A stretch of DNA of 64,000 nucleotides, from assembly GCF_900475285.1 (NCBI RefSeq), contig NZ_LS483370.1, positions 1,378,001 to 1,442,000 of the forward strand, read 5' to 3'. Positions 27,382-36,609 of the stretch are shown here, piece after piece. The position numbers and the translations under genes are program-made. This DNA comes from Pseudomonas taetrolens (GTDB taxonomy: Bacteria > Pseudomonadota > Gammaproteobacteria > Pseudomonadales > Pseudomonadaceae). The first letter of the stretch is position 1; each line of letters starts with the position of its first letter. Below the pieces are notes generated by a model. That model saw only the letters and a list, made by a program, of their open reading frames with translations, was not told where the DNA came from and did no database searches.

Positions 27382-28677
27382 TTATTTGGCAGGAGCGATT
27401 GCCTCGACTTGCTCTGCCGTAATTGCCTTGCCCTGGCCGCCCCATTGAGCACGCATCCAGGAGGCTAGTCCGGCCACTTCCTCAGCACTCATGCGATCCG
27501 CAAATCCCGGCATAGCATACATACGCTGATTCCCGGTGAACGTTTGTGTAGGAACCCCCTGCAAAATAACGGTCAGCAGATTAACCGGGCTGTCCATGAC
27601 GACAGCAATATTGCCATTCATTGGCGGCGCAACATTTGGAATGCCTTCCCCATTGGTCCCGTGACATCCGGCACACGCGGAGAGGTAACTGAGTCGGCCA
27701 CGCTGCAACGGCGTATCACTGGCAGCAGGTAGTGGCTCAGGTCCTTTTGCAGGCTTAAGCAATTGACCATCCTTACCGGTCATCAGGTATGAGGCGATAG
27801 CATCCACATCAGCCGCTTGCATCGCACTGGTAGAGAAGTGCGTCACGGTATACATGCTGCCAAAGGCTGTGCCTTGGGCAGAGATGCCGGAGCTCAGATA
27901 CTCGCTCAATGACTGAGTGTTGAAGCCTCGCTTTGCCAGCGTCTGTGCAGTGATGTCAGGGACCACCAGGCCATCAACGACGTCACCTCCCTCCAGGGAG
28001 CGTGCAAAAGAAACACCCATCGTGACATTGCGCGGCGTATGACAGGCCCCGCAATGCCCCAGACCTTCCACTAAATAAGCGCCGCGCAACCATTGTTCCG
28101 ATGCCCCCTCCCGTACAGGCGGTTGACGGTCTGGAAAGTTGATCAATGCCCAAAAGTTCATGAATGGCCGCACAGGCAGCCTGAACACTCCGGTGTTAGC
28201 AACATTGGGCTCAGTAATAGACGGCAGGCTCATGATGTAGGCATACAAGGCATCAATGTCTTCGGCGCGCGTGATATGCGTGAAAACAAAAGGCATGCCC
28301 GGATACAGATTCCTGTTGCCGGGTGCGATGCCATCACGCAGCACACGATGAAAGTCTTCACGGCTGTACTTGCCGATGCCATAGGTCTTGTCAGGGGTTA
28401 TGTTGGTCGAATAGAGGGTTCCAAACGGTGTATCAATAGGTACACCGCCGGCGCCTCTTGGCCCCTGAGGCAGCGAATGGCAGCCCATGCAGTTTCCAGC
28501 CAGGGCCAACTCACGGCCACGAGGGAGCAACTCCCGGGTCTGCGCATCTGTCAGCGGTTGTTGTACATCAGGTGCAACCGTTGAGGGACGGAACACACCC
28601 AGGAGTACGGCTAGAGCAAGCAAAACCGCGACACCTATGAAACCCACCAAGCCATTGCGTAAACGATTACTTTTCAT
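27382..28677 (-). CDS. Triheme cytochrome c subunit of a periplasmic dehydrogenase
   Basis: 431 residues with an N-terminal membrane anchor (LVGFIGVAVLLALAVLLGVF) and three c-type haem sites: CMGCHS, CGACHT and CAGCHG, spaced about 150 residues apart, each with a downstream Met. This is the three-domain plan of the cytochrome subunits of membrane alcohol/aldehyde and gluconate dehydrogenases. It should take electrons from the Mo/2Fe-2S subunits next to it and pass them to quinone or an oxidase. Ten bases downstream of the 2Fe-2S gene. Confidence 0.88.
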   Translation of the reverse strand: MKSNRLRNGLVGFIGVAVLLALAVLLGVFRPSTVAPDVQQPLTDAQTRELLPRGRELALAGNCMGCHSLPQGPRGAGGVPIDTPFGTLYSTNITPDKTYGIGKYSREDFHRVLRDGIAPGNRNLYPGMPFVFTHITRAEDIDALYAYIMSLPSITEPNVANTGVFRLPVRPFMNFWALINFPDRQPPVREGASEQWLRGAYLVEGLGHCGACHTPRNVTMGVSFARSLEGGDVVDGLVVPDITAQTLAKRGFNTQSLSEYLSSGISAQGTAFGSMYTVTHFSTSAMQAADVDAIASYLMTGKDGQLLKPAKGPEPLPAASDTPLQRGRLSYLSACAGCHGTNGEGIPNVAPPMNGNIAVVMDSPVNLLTVILQGVPTQTFTGNQRMYAMPGFADRMSAEEVAGLASWMRAQWGGQGKAITAEQVEAIAPAK

Positions 28678-28687
28678 CGCCTGCTCC

Positions 28688-29233
28688 TTAGTCGATCACA
28701 CAGCCAGGAGTCTTCAGCGCGACGTCCTGAACAGCCTGGTAGTAACGGACATACCCGGTACAACGACAGATATGGTCATTGAGCGCTGTTTCGATTCGAC
28801 TTTGTAAGTCGGCACGTTTTACAGGTTGGCGTTTTAAAGATTCAACAAACACGGTGGCTGCAGTCACGAACCCCGGAGTGCAATAACCGCACTGAAATGA
28901 AAAGTGTTCGATAAATGCCTGCTGTATCGGGGTCAGGTCGCTCACCTCGCCATGCTCATCCCGCTTAGCCTGGCCTTCAATGGTAATCAGCGTTTTGCCA
29001 TTAAAAAAATGGGCGTCAAAGATACACGTACGCGTCTCTATGGGGATTCCGTCGGGTTGAATTTCCATGACGGTGCACGCATGGCAAATACCTTGCCCGC
29101 AACCAAAACGAGTGCCTGTCAGATCAAGATGATCATGCAAAAAATCGATCATGGGCATGCCCACAGGCGCGTCTACCGGACCTACTTTCTGACCGTTTAT
29201 GGTGAGGGTCAGTGAGCGTTTCTCAATACTCAT
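28688..29233 (-). CDS. 2Fe-2S subunit of xanthine-oxidase-family dehydrogenase
   Basis: 181 residues with two [2Fe-2S] domains: plant-ferredoxin type (FGCGQGICHACTVM) and the alpha-helical type (QCGYCTPGFVTAA and HICRCTGYVRYYQA). It wires the Mo cofactor to the cytochrome subunit. No signal peptide of its own, so it would be co-exported with the Tat-tagged Mo subunit. Starts in a four-base overlap with the Mo-subunit stop. Confidence 0.92.
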   Translation of the reverse strand: MSIEKRSLTLTINGQKVGPVDAPVGMPMIDFLHDHLDLTGTRFGCGQGICHACTVMEIQPDGIPIETRTCIFDAHFFNGKTLITIEGQAKRDEHGEVSDLTPIQQAFIEHFSFQCGYCTPGFVTAATVFVESLKRQPVKRADLQSRIETALNDHICRCTGYVRYYQAVQDVALKTPGCVID

Positions 29234-32163
29234 AGCATCAACGCCTTTTTAATTTTGTTGGCTGTCACGGGAAGGTGATAGAAGCGCGTTCCAATGGCAT
29301 GAGTAATGGCATTACCCGTCGCAGCGACAACCGGGATCATCACCACCTCGGCTAACCCTTTGGGTGGGGATGTTTCAGTGAGAGGATCAAGATAGGTGGC
29401 CGTTTGCGTCCACACGGCGACATCTTTGGCCCGTGGCAACCTGTAGCGGTTGAAGTTCCAGGTGCCGTTCCCCGGGCCATCACCGTACAAAGGGAGTTCT
29501 TCCATCAGTGCGTGACCAATACCCATGGCGATACCGCCTTGCTGCTGGCCTGACACCAGAGCAGGCACAATGATATTGCCGGGATCGAGCAAGCTGTGAT
29601 GATTCATGATCTCAACGTGCCCTGTGAAGGTGTTGACATTTAGTTCTACCAGGCAGGCTGCGGGTGTATAGGTGGTGACACCCGCGTTGTTGCGCTGGGC
29701 AGACGGAAACTGAACGTTACTGCGCTTGATGAAGTCATAGCCTCCGGTAGACATTCTTGCCTTCAACGACTCAGGAGCCGCATCTCCATAGCGCACTGCG
29801 ATTGCATCTGCGGGTAGATTCTTGATCCCCAGTCCAGGAATCTCGAAATCGGCACGAGCCCATTGCCAACGGCTGAAGCAGTGCAGGGCAACGCCTGTGA
29901 CAAGTCCCATTTCATGCGCTTTACGGGCGATTGCTTCGAATGCTATTGGCGCCATACCACCGCCGCCGATGCCGCCAGGCACTGCCCGCAGGTCTTTGGC
30001 GGTCATATAGCCACTCGCCAGTTGGCCTCCTGCCGGACCACTGCTCCAAATGGCCTGTGCAGCCGGCCAAACAGTATTTTCAAGTAGAAATTGAGCAGCC
30101 TGACGTGTACCAAATCCGATGAAGTAGACACTGTTTGAAGCGCTCATCGCGGGCAAAATAGCGGGTACCCAGAAGGGGTCCCGTGCAAACTCGTCCTGTT
30201 GTTCCTGTGTAATGGAGAACGGTTCGAAATTACTCTTGAGCGGCAACTGAGCGAAGTTGGTTTCACCAAAAATTGCGATATCAGGTGCCTTGCCCAACAA
30301 GCGCTGCACCATGACTTGCTGCGCCGTCGTAGCACCGGTACCAATTTCTTGTACGCAGTGGCGCATTGTAATCTTGCCTGCTGCATCGAACTCTAATAAC
30401 AGCGCCGTTGTATCTGCCCCCGTTCCATAGTCTTTCTGAACTTGTGCAAAGCCCACGCCGTAGCGACGGCCGGGATTGGCTGCCTCGTATTTAACTTTTT
30501 CCTGCTCGCGGTTTAGCCACAGTGGATGACTCGAGGCGAGGTCAAGCATCTCCAGATTACGTGGGTCACCCAGCTGGACAGCACCCTGAGTGTTTGGATC
30601 GCCCGCCTGCAATGCATTTCGCTTACGTAACTCAATGGCGTCCATTCCCAACTGCGCAGCAACTTCGTCAATCAGTAACTCTGTGATAGACATGGCCTGG
30701 AGAGTGCCGTACCCGCGCATCGAGCCCGCTTCGACTGCGGCTGTTGCAATCGCAGCAGTGGCCAGATCGGACTTGGGAAAATAATAGATGGACTGAGCTG
30801 CGGTGGCAGCGACTTGCGCCACTGAGAAAGAAAAGTTGGCGCGACCACCACCATTACAATTATAGAAAGCTTTAAGCACCTCGAACTTCCCGGTCTTGCG
30901 ATCAGCGACCAGCGTTAGATCCATCTCGATACTGTGGCGCTTCATACCCAACTGGAACTGCTCGTAGCGGTCATTTGCCAGGCGCACGGGCAGGCCATCG
31001 CCATAAAAACAAGCTGCAATCGTGTAGAAAGGGAAAATGGAGTGATCTTTGGAGCCATATCCAACGGTGGTGCCAGACACCAGTTCAATCTTTTCAACTG
31101 GAAAGCGCTTGTTATCTTTGACCATGAACGCGGCAACCCGCGCAACTTCATACGGAGACTGCGCAGCAATCAGTACATGCAAGGTACGCGTCGATGCATC
31201 GTACCAAGCATTGCCGTTATCAGGCTCCATGGCACTGGGGTCAATGGACTGCGAAAAACCCTGGCGTTGCACAACAAGTTTTGCAGGGTTGTTACGTGCA
31301 GCTTCAATCTCTGCCTCAATAATGCCCGCAGCGGCCATACCCCGGCGCATCGGCTCATCGGTCTGCTGAGCGACCTTTAATGGATCGCGAACGCCGCCAC
31401 CGCCGCGATGGGGCAACAAGACTGAACGCGGAACAAAGATGCCGTCCGGATCCGCTTTAGGCCAGGTCGGCGTATCACCGTCAAAATTCCCCCAAATAAC
31501 AGCATCCTGGATAGGTGCAAAGGCAGGAGGGGCAGATGGCGTCTCACCACCGATTCTCACATAACGCGCCGCTCCATAATTGGGAGGCTGGATCAATCCC
31601 GTCTTTCTGCCATATTTGACTGCAGTGGTTTCGAATCGCAAACGCCGCTTGGCCGCTTCAAAACGGTCAAAGTCATGGAAGATCAATAAAGCCACAGGGT
31701 GCCCGTATAGTGGGGCCGTGTTACCCGCCGGCAGCAGAAAGTCCTGACCGTAAAACCCAACGCCTAAATCTGCCAGTTCGGGGACCCGAACACCGTCTTT
31801 TTCCAAATCGGCATGCTTTAAAACCCGATCTGGCTGCAAGTCTGGCCCAAGCATCGACAGGTCAATATCGTCAAATGCATGTTCGACGTCGGTTGCTTTG
31901 AGGAAAAAACCATGTGCTTGTTTTTCAGGCCAGCCAGGCAGGTTTTTGGAGCGGAAGTCACGGGCGAATACTTTTTCGCCCGTGACTTTTCGTATCGCAT
32001 CCCATCGATATTTCACATTGCCATCGGGCGCCATCCATTCGGATGTTTGCGCTCCTGAATGAACTTCACGCGCCTGAAGCGCAGGCAAGCGGCCGAACAT
32101 AACAGTGATACCCGCAAACGTTCCAAGCTTGATAAAGTCGCGTCGATTGATGCCTGATGCCAT
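29230..32163 (-). CDS. Molybdopterin subunit of a periplasmic aldehyde oxidoreductase
   Basis: 977-residue xanthine-oxidase-family catalytic subunit (two aldehyde-oxidase-type domains). The N-terminus carries a twin-arginine signal, NRRDFIKLGTFAGITVMFG, so the folded enzyme goes to the periplasm. The C-terminal active-site Glu is in PPKGLAEVVMIP, a variant of the usual G-x-GE. With the 2Fe-2S and cytochrome subunits it forms an FAD-less complex like those of acetic acid bacteria and pseudomonads. Substrate (aldehyde or N-heterocycle) cannot be read from sequence. The 237 bases upstream to xdhC are A/T-rich and hold no gene. Confidence 0.88.
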   Translation of the reverse strand: MASGINRRDFIKLGTFAGITVMFGRLPALQAREVHSGAQTSEWMAPDGNVKYRWDAIRKVTGEKVFARDFRSKNLPGWPEKQAHGFFLKATDVEHAFDDIDLSMLGPDLQPDRVLKHADLEKDGVRVPELADLGVGFYGQDFLLPAGNTAPLYGHPVALLIFHDFDRFEAAKRRLRFETTAVKYGRKTGLIQPPNYGAARYVRIGGETPSAPPAFAPIQDAVIWGNFDGDTPTWPKADPDGIFVPRSVLLPHRGGGGVRDPLKVAQQTDEPMRRGMAAAGIIEAEIEAARNNPAKLVVQRQGFSQSIDPSAMEPDNGNAWYDASTRTLHVLIAAQSPYEVARVAAFMVKDNKRFPVEKIELVSGTTVGYGSKDHSIFPFYTIAACFYGDGLPVRLANDRYEQFQLGMKRHSIEMDLTLVADRKTGKFEVLKAFYNCNGGGRANFSFSVAQVAATAAQSIYYFPKSDLATAAIATAAVEAGSMRGYGTLQAMSITELLIDEVAAQLGMDAIELRKRNALQAGDPNTQGAVQLGDPRNLEMLDLASSHPLWLNREQEKVKYEAANPGRRYGVGFAQVQKDYGTGADTTALLLEFDAAGKITMRHCVQEIGTGATTAQQVMVQRLLGKAPDIAIFGETNFAQLPLKSNFEPFSITQEQQDEFARDPFWVPAILPAMSASNSVYFIGFGTRQAAQFLLENTVWPAAQAIWSSGPAGGQLASGYMTAKDLRAVPGGIGGGGMAPIAFEAIARKAHEMGLVTGVALHCFSRWQWARADFEIPGLGIKNLPADAIAVRYGDAAPESLKARMSTGGYDFIKRSNVQFPSAQRNNAGVTTYTPAACLVELNVNTFTGHVEIMNHHSLLDPGNIIVPALVSGQQQGGIAMGIGHALMEELPLYGDGPGNGTWNFNRYRLPRAKDVAVWTQTATYLDPLTETSPPKGLAEVVMIPVVAATGNAITHAIGTRFYHLPVTANKIKKALML

Positions 32164-32400
32164 GTTTGTTTCCTCTAAACACAGTCATACCGGTTTAAGT
32201 CGTCATTGAGCATAGATGCAAACGCAAGAAAAAAATCATTAGGCGAGAGATAAAAATCCTAGATAAAAAGCGATAGAAAGCCACCTGAAAGTTAAATAAA
32301 CGTACCGATCGTTCTCTCTAAAAACAGTCGCGGAGATTTACCCGCACGCCAGTTTTGATATTGAGGTCGAATGACTTGCTTTTTAAAGGCTTTCATGGGG

Positions 32401-33414
32401 TCAGACTAAGTCGGCTGCGCTCAAGCTGCTTTTTTTTAGTTTGCCCACGCTAATCTGCATCGCAGGTTCAAGGATGACACCGTTTTTAATGGCAATAATC
32501 TCCGCCATAATGCTCACCGCTATTTCAGCAGGCGTTTTACTGTCGATGAATAAACCAATGGGGCCATGCAGCCGTTGCATCGTTTCCTTTTCAATCTCAA
32601 AGTGCTCAATCAATCGTGCACGCCGAGCCTCATTGTTCTGACGCGAACCAATGGCACCGACATAAAAAGCGGGGCTCTGGAGCGCCTCGATTATCGCCAA
32701 ATCATCCAGTTTAGGATCGTGACTAAGCGTCACCACGCATGAGCTTGGATCTGGCCTGAAAGCGGTGACTGCATCATCTGGCATACACCGTAACAGGGGG
32801 ACTTCGCTCTCGTTCCAGCTGAATGTATGTTCAGGACGAGGGTCGCATACCGTGACCGTAAATCCCGTGCTCTGGGCAATTGCCGCTAGATACCTTGCGA
32901 GTACCCCGGCACCGATCAGCAACATGCGCCATCGCGGGCCTATGTACATTGCCAGTTGCTGATCATCTAAAAACAAAGGCGCGTACTTGTTGACGACGGT
33001 TAACTGCACATCCCCGGTTTCGCAATCCACGGTACGCCGCACCAAGGCCCCGCCATCCAGATATTCCAGTAGCTGTTCAAGCCGCTCTGCACAAGGGTTG
33101 CGCTCCACCATCAACTCAATGGTGCCCCCGCAAGGCAGGCCAAAACGGTTTGCTTCCTCTGCGGTCACGCCATAACGAACCACAGTGGTTGATGGCGTCG
33201 TTTCAATATCTTTAAAGCGATCAAACAGGTCATCCTCAATGCACCCGCCCGAGACTGACCCCACCATTTCTGCCCCGACTCGCAGGGCCAGCATCGCTCC
33301 GACTGGACGAGGTGATGACCCCCAGGTCTTTACAACAGTGATGAGCAACGCGGCTTGCCCTGCTTGGCGCCATGCGTGCAGAGCACGCAAAACTGTTATA
33401 TCGATAGCATCCAT
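32401..33414 (-). CDS. XdhC-family molybdenum cofactor maturation factor
   Basis: XdhC/PaoD-type chaperone that sulfurates and inserts Mo cofactor into xanthine-oxidase-family enzymes. It has the N-terminal XdhC motif GSVSGGCIEDDLFD and a C-terminal Rossmann domain (LLIGAGVLARYLAAI). Start 33414 is chosen because GGAG precedes it by five bases and MDAIDITVLRALHAWRQAG matches family N-termini; the frame is open to 33468, overlapping mocA. Probably serves the adjacent Mo enzyme. Confidence 0.88.
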   Translation of the reverse strand: MDAIDITVLRALHAWRQAGQAALLITVVKTWGSSPRPVGAMLALRVGAEMVGSVSGGCIEDDLFDRFKDIETTPSTTVVRYGVTAEEANRFGLPCGGTIELMVERNPCAERLEQLLEYLDGGALVRRTVDCETGDVQLTVVNKYAPLFLDDQQLAMYIGPRWRMLLIGAGVLARYLAAIAQSTGFTVTVCDPRPEHTFSWNESEVPLLRCMPDDAVTAFRPDPSSCVVTLSHDPKLDDLAIIEALQSPAFYVGAIGSRQNNEARRARLIEHFEIEKETMQRLHGPIGLFIDSKTPAEIAVSIMAEIIAIKNGVILEPAMQISVGKLKKSSLSAADLV

Positions 33415-33455
33415 GGCTTCTCCGACAACAACGTTGTGACACATGTGAGGTGTGA

Positions 33456-34019
33456 TCAATGGGTACAAAGCCAGAGTTCGGCTCGTTGTAAATCTTCTAC
33501 GGTGTCGATGTCATGCACGATGCCTGGGTCATCAACCAACAGGGCTTTGACTTGCCCTTGACTGTCCAGGGCTTGCAGTACTGAGCGAGCCCCTTGGTCA
33601 CCCCGCAAGTCCAGCAACGCCTCAGCACAACTCGCTGCGAAAGCGACAGGGTGGCCTTGGCGCTGTTTCCAGTACGGCACGACGGCCTGATAGGGTTCGT
33701 CAGTGATTAAAGCCTGCGCAACGGTGCGAAGTGTTGTAGAGCACACCAGTGGCATATCAGCAGGCAAGATCAACCAACCCGCCGCACCCTGCGTAGAACG
33801 CACACCGCAGGCAATGGAGTCACCCATACCCTCAGTCTCTGCTCCTGCAGGACTGACTACATGGCACTGCAAGCCAGCCTTTTCCACGGCTTCCAGCACA
33901 TGGCTCATTACCGGTTTTCCAGCCAGTAGCGCTTGCAGTTTATGTGTATGGCCACCACTGCAAGCAAAGCGCATTCCTTTACCTGCTGCCAGCACTAACA
34001 CCGTTACGTTCATGTTCAT
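33456..34019 (-). CDS. MocA-like molybdenum cofactor nucleotidyltransferase
   Basis: 187-residue MobA/MocA-type enzyme that attaches CMP (or GMP) to molybdopterin. The nucleotide-binding motif VLVLAAGKGMRFA and the metal-binding ILPADMPLV are present. Pairing with XdhC and an XO-family enzyme favours the cytosine form. First gene of the reverse-strand set mocA-xdhC-Mo subunit. The frame is open upstream of the ATG, with no strong ribosome site, so the exact start is uncertain. 34020-34291 has no gene I can support. Confidence 0.85.
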   Translation of the reverse strand: MNMNVTVLVLAAGKGMRFACSGGHTHKLQALLAGKPVMSHVLEAVEKAGLQCHVVSPAGAETEGMGDSIACGVRSTQGAAGWLILPADMPLVCSTTLRTVAQALITDEPYQAVVPYWKQRQGHPVAFAASCAEALLDLRGDQGARSVLQALDSQGQVKALLVDDPGIVHDIDTVEDLQRAELWLCTH

Positions 34020-34291
34020 GGTCCAAAACCACTGCTCTCGCAGATGCTTGAAAACATTTTTGAAACCACCCCGGCAATTGGTTCCATTGGTCAGGTCGCT
34101 CTGGATATCCTTCAGGGCGGCCTCATCGTTTAGAGGCGCTTTGTCGACGCGACAGAGTGCATCACGATAGCTCGCTATTGAAGCTCTGGGGATTTATTTA
34201 GGAAGGAGGACGCTATGTCATCACGTTGTTTCGGGATTTTCAGGCAGGCCCTTCTTCGGCGCGTGAGTGGTCTTTTACGAGCGATCTGTGG

Positions 34292-35332
34292 CTATCCCGC
34301 GTGCTGCATCGGGGTGGTGGTTTTAAACCCGCCATGTTCCCGGTACCAGGTAATGGTGTCCGTTATTGTCTGCTCCAGCCCCCGAAAAGTCAGGCCAAGT
34401 TCTTGTTCACTCTTGCGGTGGTTAAAACAGGTGCGATTCTCCTCTCGGATCAATAGGCGCAAGGTTGCCATGCTCAGCAAAACGGGTTTGCCGGTCAGGC
34501 GTGCGTAGGCCTCCTGCACACTGGCCAGTATGTACAGCGCGGGTATCGGCAGATGCCGAGCGGGTGTCTTGACCCCTGCGATGCGCCCCAGCAGGGGGAC
34601 TATCTGACGCATGGTCAGGTTGCGGCCTGCCGCGAGATAACGCTCTCCTCGGCGGCCGTGCTGGGCGGCCGAAACCTGGGCCCGTGCCACATCGCGGGCA
34701 TCGACCAGGGAGAACGTACCGGGAATCAGCCCGGGTAATTTTCTGTTGACGACATCCTTGATCAGTTGCCCCGAGGACGTCGGTCCAATGTCGCCGGGTC
34801 CCCACATCCAGCCGGGTAGAACCATGCAGGCCTGCATCTCGGGATGCGTTTCAAGAAACGCCAGAACCTCACGGTCAGCGAGAATTTTGCTGCGGTAATA
34901 GTTATCCGCGTCGGCTTCGGCTCGCAGGCATGTTTCATCGATAACGGTGTCAGGTGGACCGTCCAGTACGGCAATTGAAGAGGTGTGGACAAACCGCCGG
35001 ATCCCCGCGCGATAGGCCTGGTGAATCAGCTCGCGGGTGCCGGTGACATTGATTTTTTCGAGTGCTTCCCAGTGGTTGCCCCCTTTGTAGTTGTCGCGGA
35101 AAAAAGCAGCGGTATGAAACACTGTGTCGCACCCTTGCAGGGCGGCTGCGAACGCCTCGATGTCAGCCATGTCCCCGACAACCAGTTCCACACCCGGCAG
35201 ATCGTTGAATTGCTGCTCACCTTTAATTCTTGAGCGGACCAGGGCTTTGACCGCGTAGCCACGCGCGACCAACTCCCGCACCAGGTTGTTGCCGAGCAAG
35301 CCGGTTGCTCCGGTAACGAATGTGCTGCGCAT
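34292..35332 (-). CDS. Extended SDR, NAD-dependent epimerase/reductase
   Basis: 346 residues. Cofactor motif TGATGLLGNNLVREL, then HTAAFF, and the catalytic YYRSK after HTSSIAV, all typical of extended short-chain dehydrogenases of the dihydroflavonol-reductase-like group. The substrate is unknown. Just downstream of a short frame at 35336 and divergent from a LysR regulator, which may control it. Confidence 0.88.
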   Translation of the reverse strand: MRSTFVTGATGLLGNNLVRELVARGYAVKALVRSRIKGEQQFNDLPGVELVVGDMADIEAFAAALQGCDTVFHTAAFFRDNYKGGNHWEALEKINVTGTRELIHQAYRAGIRRFVHTSSIAVLDGPPDTVIDETCLRAEADADNYYRSKILADREVLAFLETHPEMQACMVLPGWMWGPGDIGPTSSGQLIKDVVNRKLPGLIPGTFSLVDARDVARAQVSAAQHGRRGERYLAAGRNLTMRQIVPLLGRIAGVKTPARHLPIPALYILASVQEAYARLTGKPVLLSMATLRLLIREENRTCFNHRKSEQELGLTFRGLEQTITDTITWYREHGGFKTTTPMQHAG

Positions 35333-35335
35333 GGC

Positions 35336-35476
35336 TTATCCCTTGTCCTGTTCAGTGAGCGGTATCAACACTGCCAGGCCGAAGATGGCCTCTTTATGGA
35401 TCGCCAGCCCGTCTCGGAAGGTGAAGTGCGCGGCGCGTTCTGCAAACGCTTGAGGGCCCGTAGTCATACATTCCAT
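35336..35476 (-). CDS. Short unrecognised reading frame upstream of the SDR gene
   Basis: A frame from ATG 35476 (or 35467) encodes about 46 residues: MTTGPQAFAERAAHFTFRDG then LAIHKEAIFGLAVLIPLTEQ, stopping four bases before the SDR start. It may be a small leader protein or the tail of a gene lost upstream. The composition looks coding but no family is recognised. Confidence 0.3.
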   Translation of the reverse strand: MECMTTGPQAFAERAAHFTFRDGLAIHKEAIFGLAVLIPLTEQDKG

Positions 35477-35583
35477 TCCAGTGGTTTCGAAGGCCTGTAG
35501 ATATACCGTTGAGACGGCGCCTGAAAAACAGCGTCTCCTGCATAATGGCTTTGCGCATTTGCACATCAGGGAGGATGGGAGGT

Positions 35584-36504
35584 ATGGCGTTGCAAGCAAA
35601 CTGGGACGATCTTCGTCTGTTATTGGCCGTCTCGCGGCGTGGCAGCTTTTTGCAGGCTGGCCAGTTATTGGGTATCGCGGCGTCTACGGTATCCCGTCGC
35701 CTGACCCAGCTGGAGGTGGCACTGGGCGAGCCTCTCGTCGAACGGGGTGTTGAAGGGTGCTGGCTGACCTCGAGGGGCCAGTCTCTGGTGGACGTTGCGC
35801 TGGCAGCGGAAGCGGGCCTGAGGCGTCAAGCGGCGGCTGATTTGTCCGGGGTGCAAGCAGCGCTGTGTGGCAATGTCCTGGTCAGTGCAGGGGAAGGGTT
35901 CTCCTCTTGTGTGCTGGAAGCCGCGCGTCGTTTTACTGCCCTGTACCCGGCTTGCTCCGTGGAGTTGCTGGTGACCGCCGACTTTCACAAGGTCGCCCGT
36001 GGCGTGGCAGACATTGCGCTACGCACATCGCATCTGGGCGAGCCCTCGCTGATTTATCGACCCGTAGGCAGGCTCGCCTATGGTGTCTTTGCGGATGCCG
36101 GATACCTGAAGCGGTTTCCCGGGTTGACGCTGGCCACGGCGGACAGCATCGGCTTGCTTCCGCCGCTGGACATGTTGCCTCAAATACGTGCGGCCAAGGC
36201 GGCGGGTCTGGATCGTGCGCCGATCAGCGTGAACTCGTTCGTCGCACAACTTGAAGCGGTAAGACGAGGGATGGGGGTGGCGGTCATGCCCCGTATTCTG
36301 GCGAAGGGCCTGAGCGAGTTGTTTCCGGATCTTGAACTTCCGGATATGGAGGTCTATCTGGTCACCCGTCCTCAGGCGTTGAAGCAGGCTCACATCAAAT
36401 ATTTCTTTGCCATCCTGGAACCGCTCCTGCTCGAAACCCTGAGTGTTGAGACTGTCGACGATTACCGCTTGGGGACATCGCTGTTCAGTCCGCCCAGTCG
36501 GTGA
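35584..36504 (+). CDS. LysR-family transcriptional regulator
   Basis: Winged helix-turn-helix at residues about 5-65 (WDDLRLLLAVSRRGSFLQAG, STVSRRLTQLE), then a LysR substrate domain of the AaeR/CrgA-like group. About 306 residues. ATG 35584 is preferred: AGGGAGG lies nine bases before it. Divergent from the SDR gene, the usual layout for a regulator and its target; the effector is unknown. Confidence 0.88.
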   Translation: MALQANWDDLRLLLAVSRRGSFLQAGQLLGIAASTVSRRLTQLEVALGEPLVERGVEGCWLTSRGQSLVDVALAAEAGLRRQAAADLSGVQAALCGNVLVSAGEGFSSCVLEAARRFTALYPACSVELLVTADFHKVARGVADIALRTSHLGEPSLIYRPVGRLAYGVFADAGYLKRFPGLTLATADSIGLLPPLDMLPQIRAAKAAGLDRAPISVNSFVAQLEAVRRGMGVAVMPRILAKGLSELFPDLELPDMEVYLVTRPQALKQAHIKYFFAILEPLLLETLSVETVDDYRLGTSLFSPPSR

Positions 36505-36609
36505 ACCCTGTGGCGGTGGATCAAGGCATTCAACCCGACAGGGCCGTTTGTGTATCCCGAAGCGCTGGCAACGCAATGGGCAAACAGCCCTGGAGATGGA
36601 CCGCGAGGG

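Noticed and set aside
32280..32330. ACCGATCGTT near-palindrome upstream of the Mo subunit gene
   Set aside because: Symmetry covers only the central CGATCG; too short to call an operator.
34020..34190. In-frame reverse-strand extension upstream of the MocA-like start
   Set aside because: The added peptide does not resemble the N-terminus of the family, and the ATG at 34019 gives the expected start.
34215..34508. + strand frame with a very strong ribosome site (AAGGAGG) at 34203-34212
   Set aside because: After about 25 residues it runs antisense into the SDR 3' end and resembles nothing; possibly the start of a lost gene, but not supportable.
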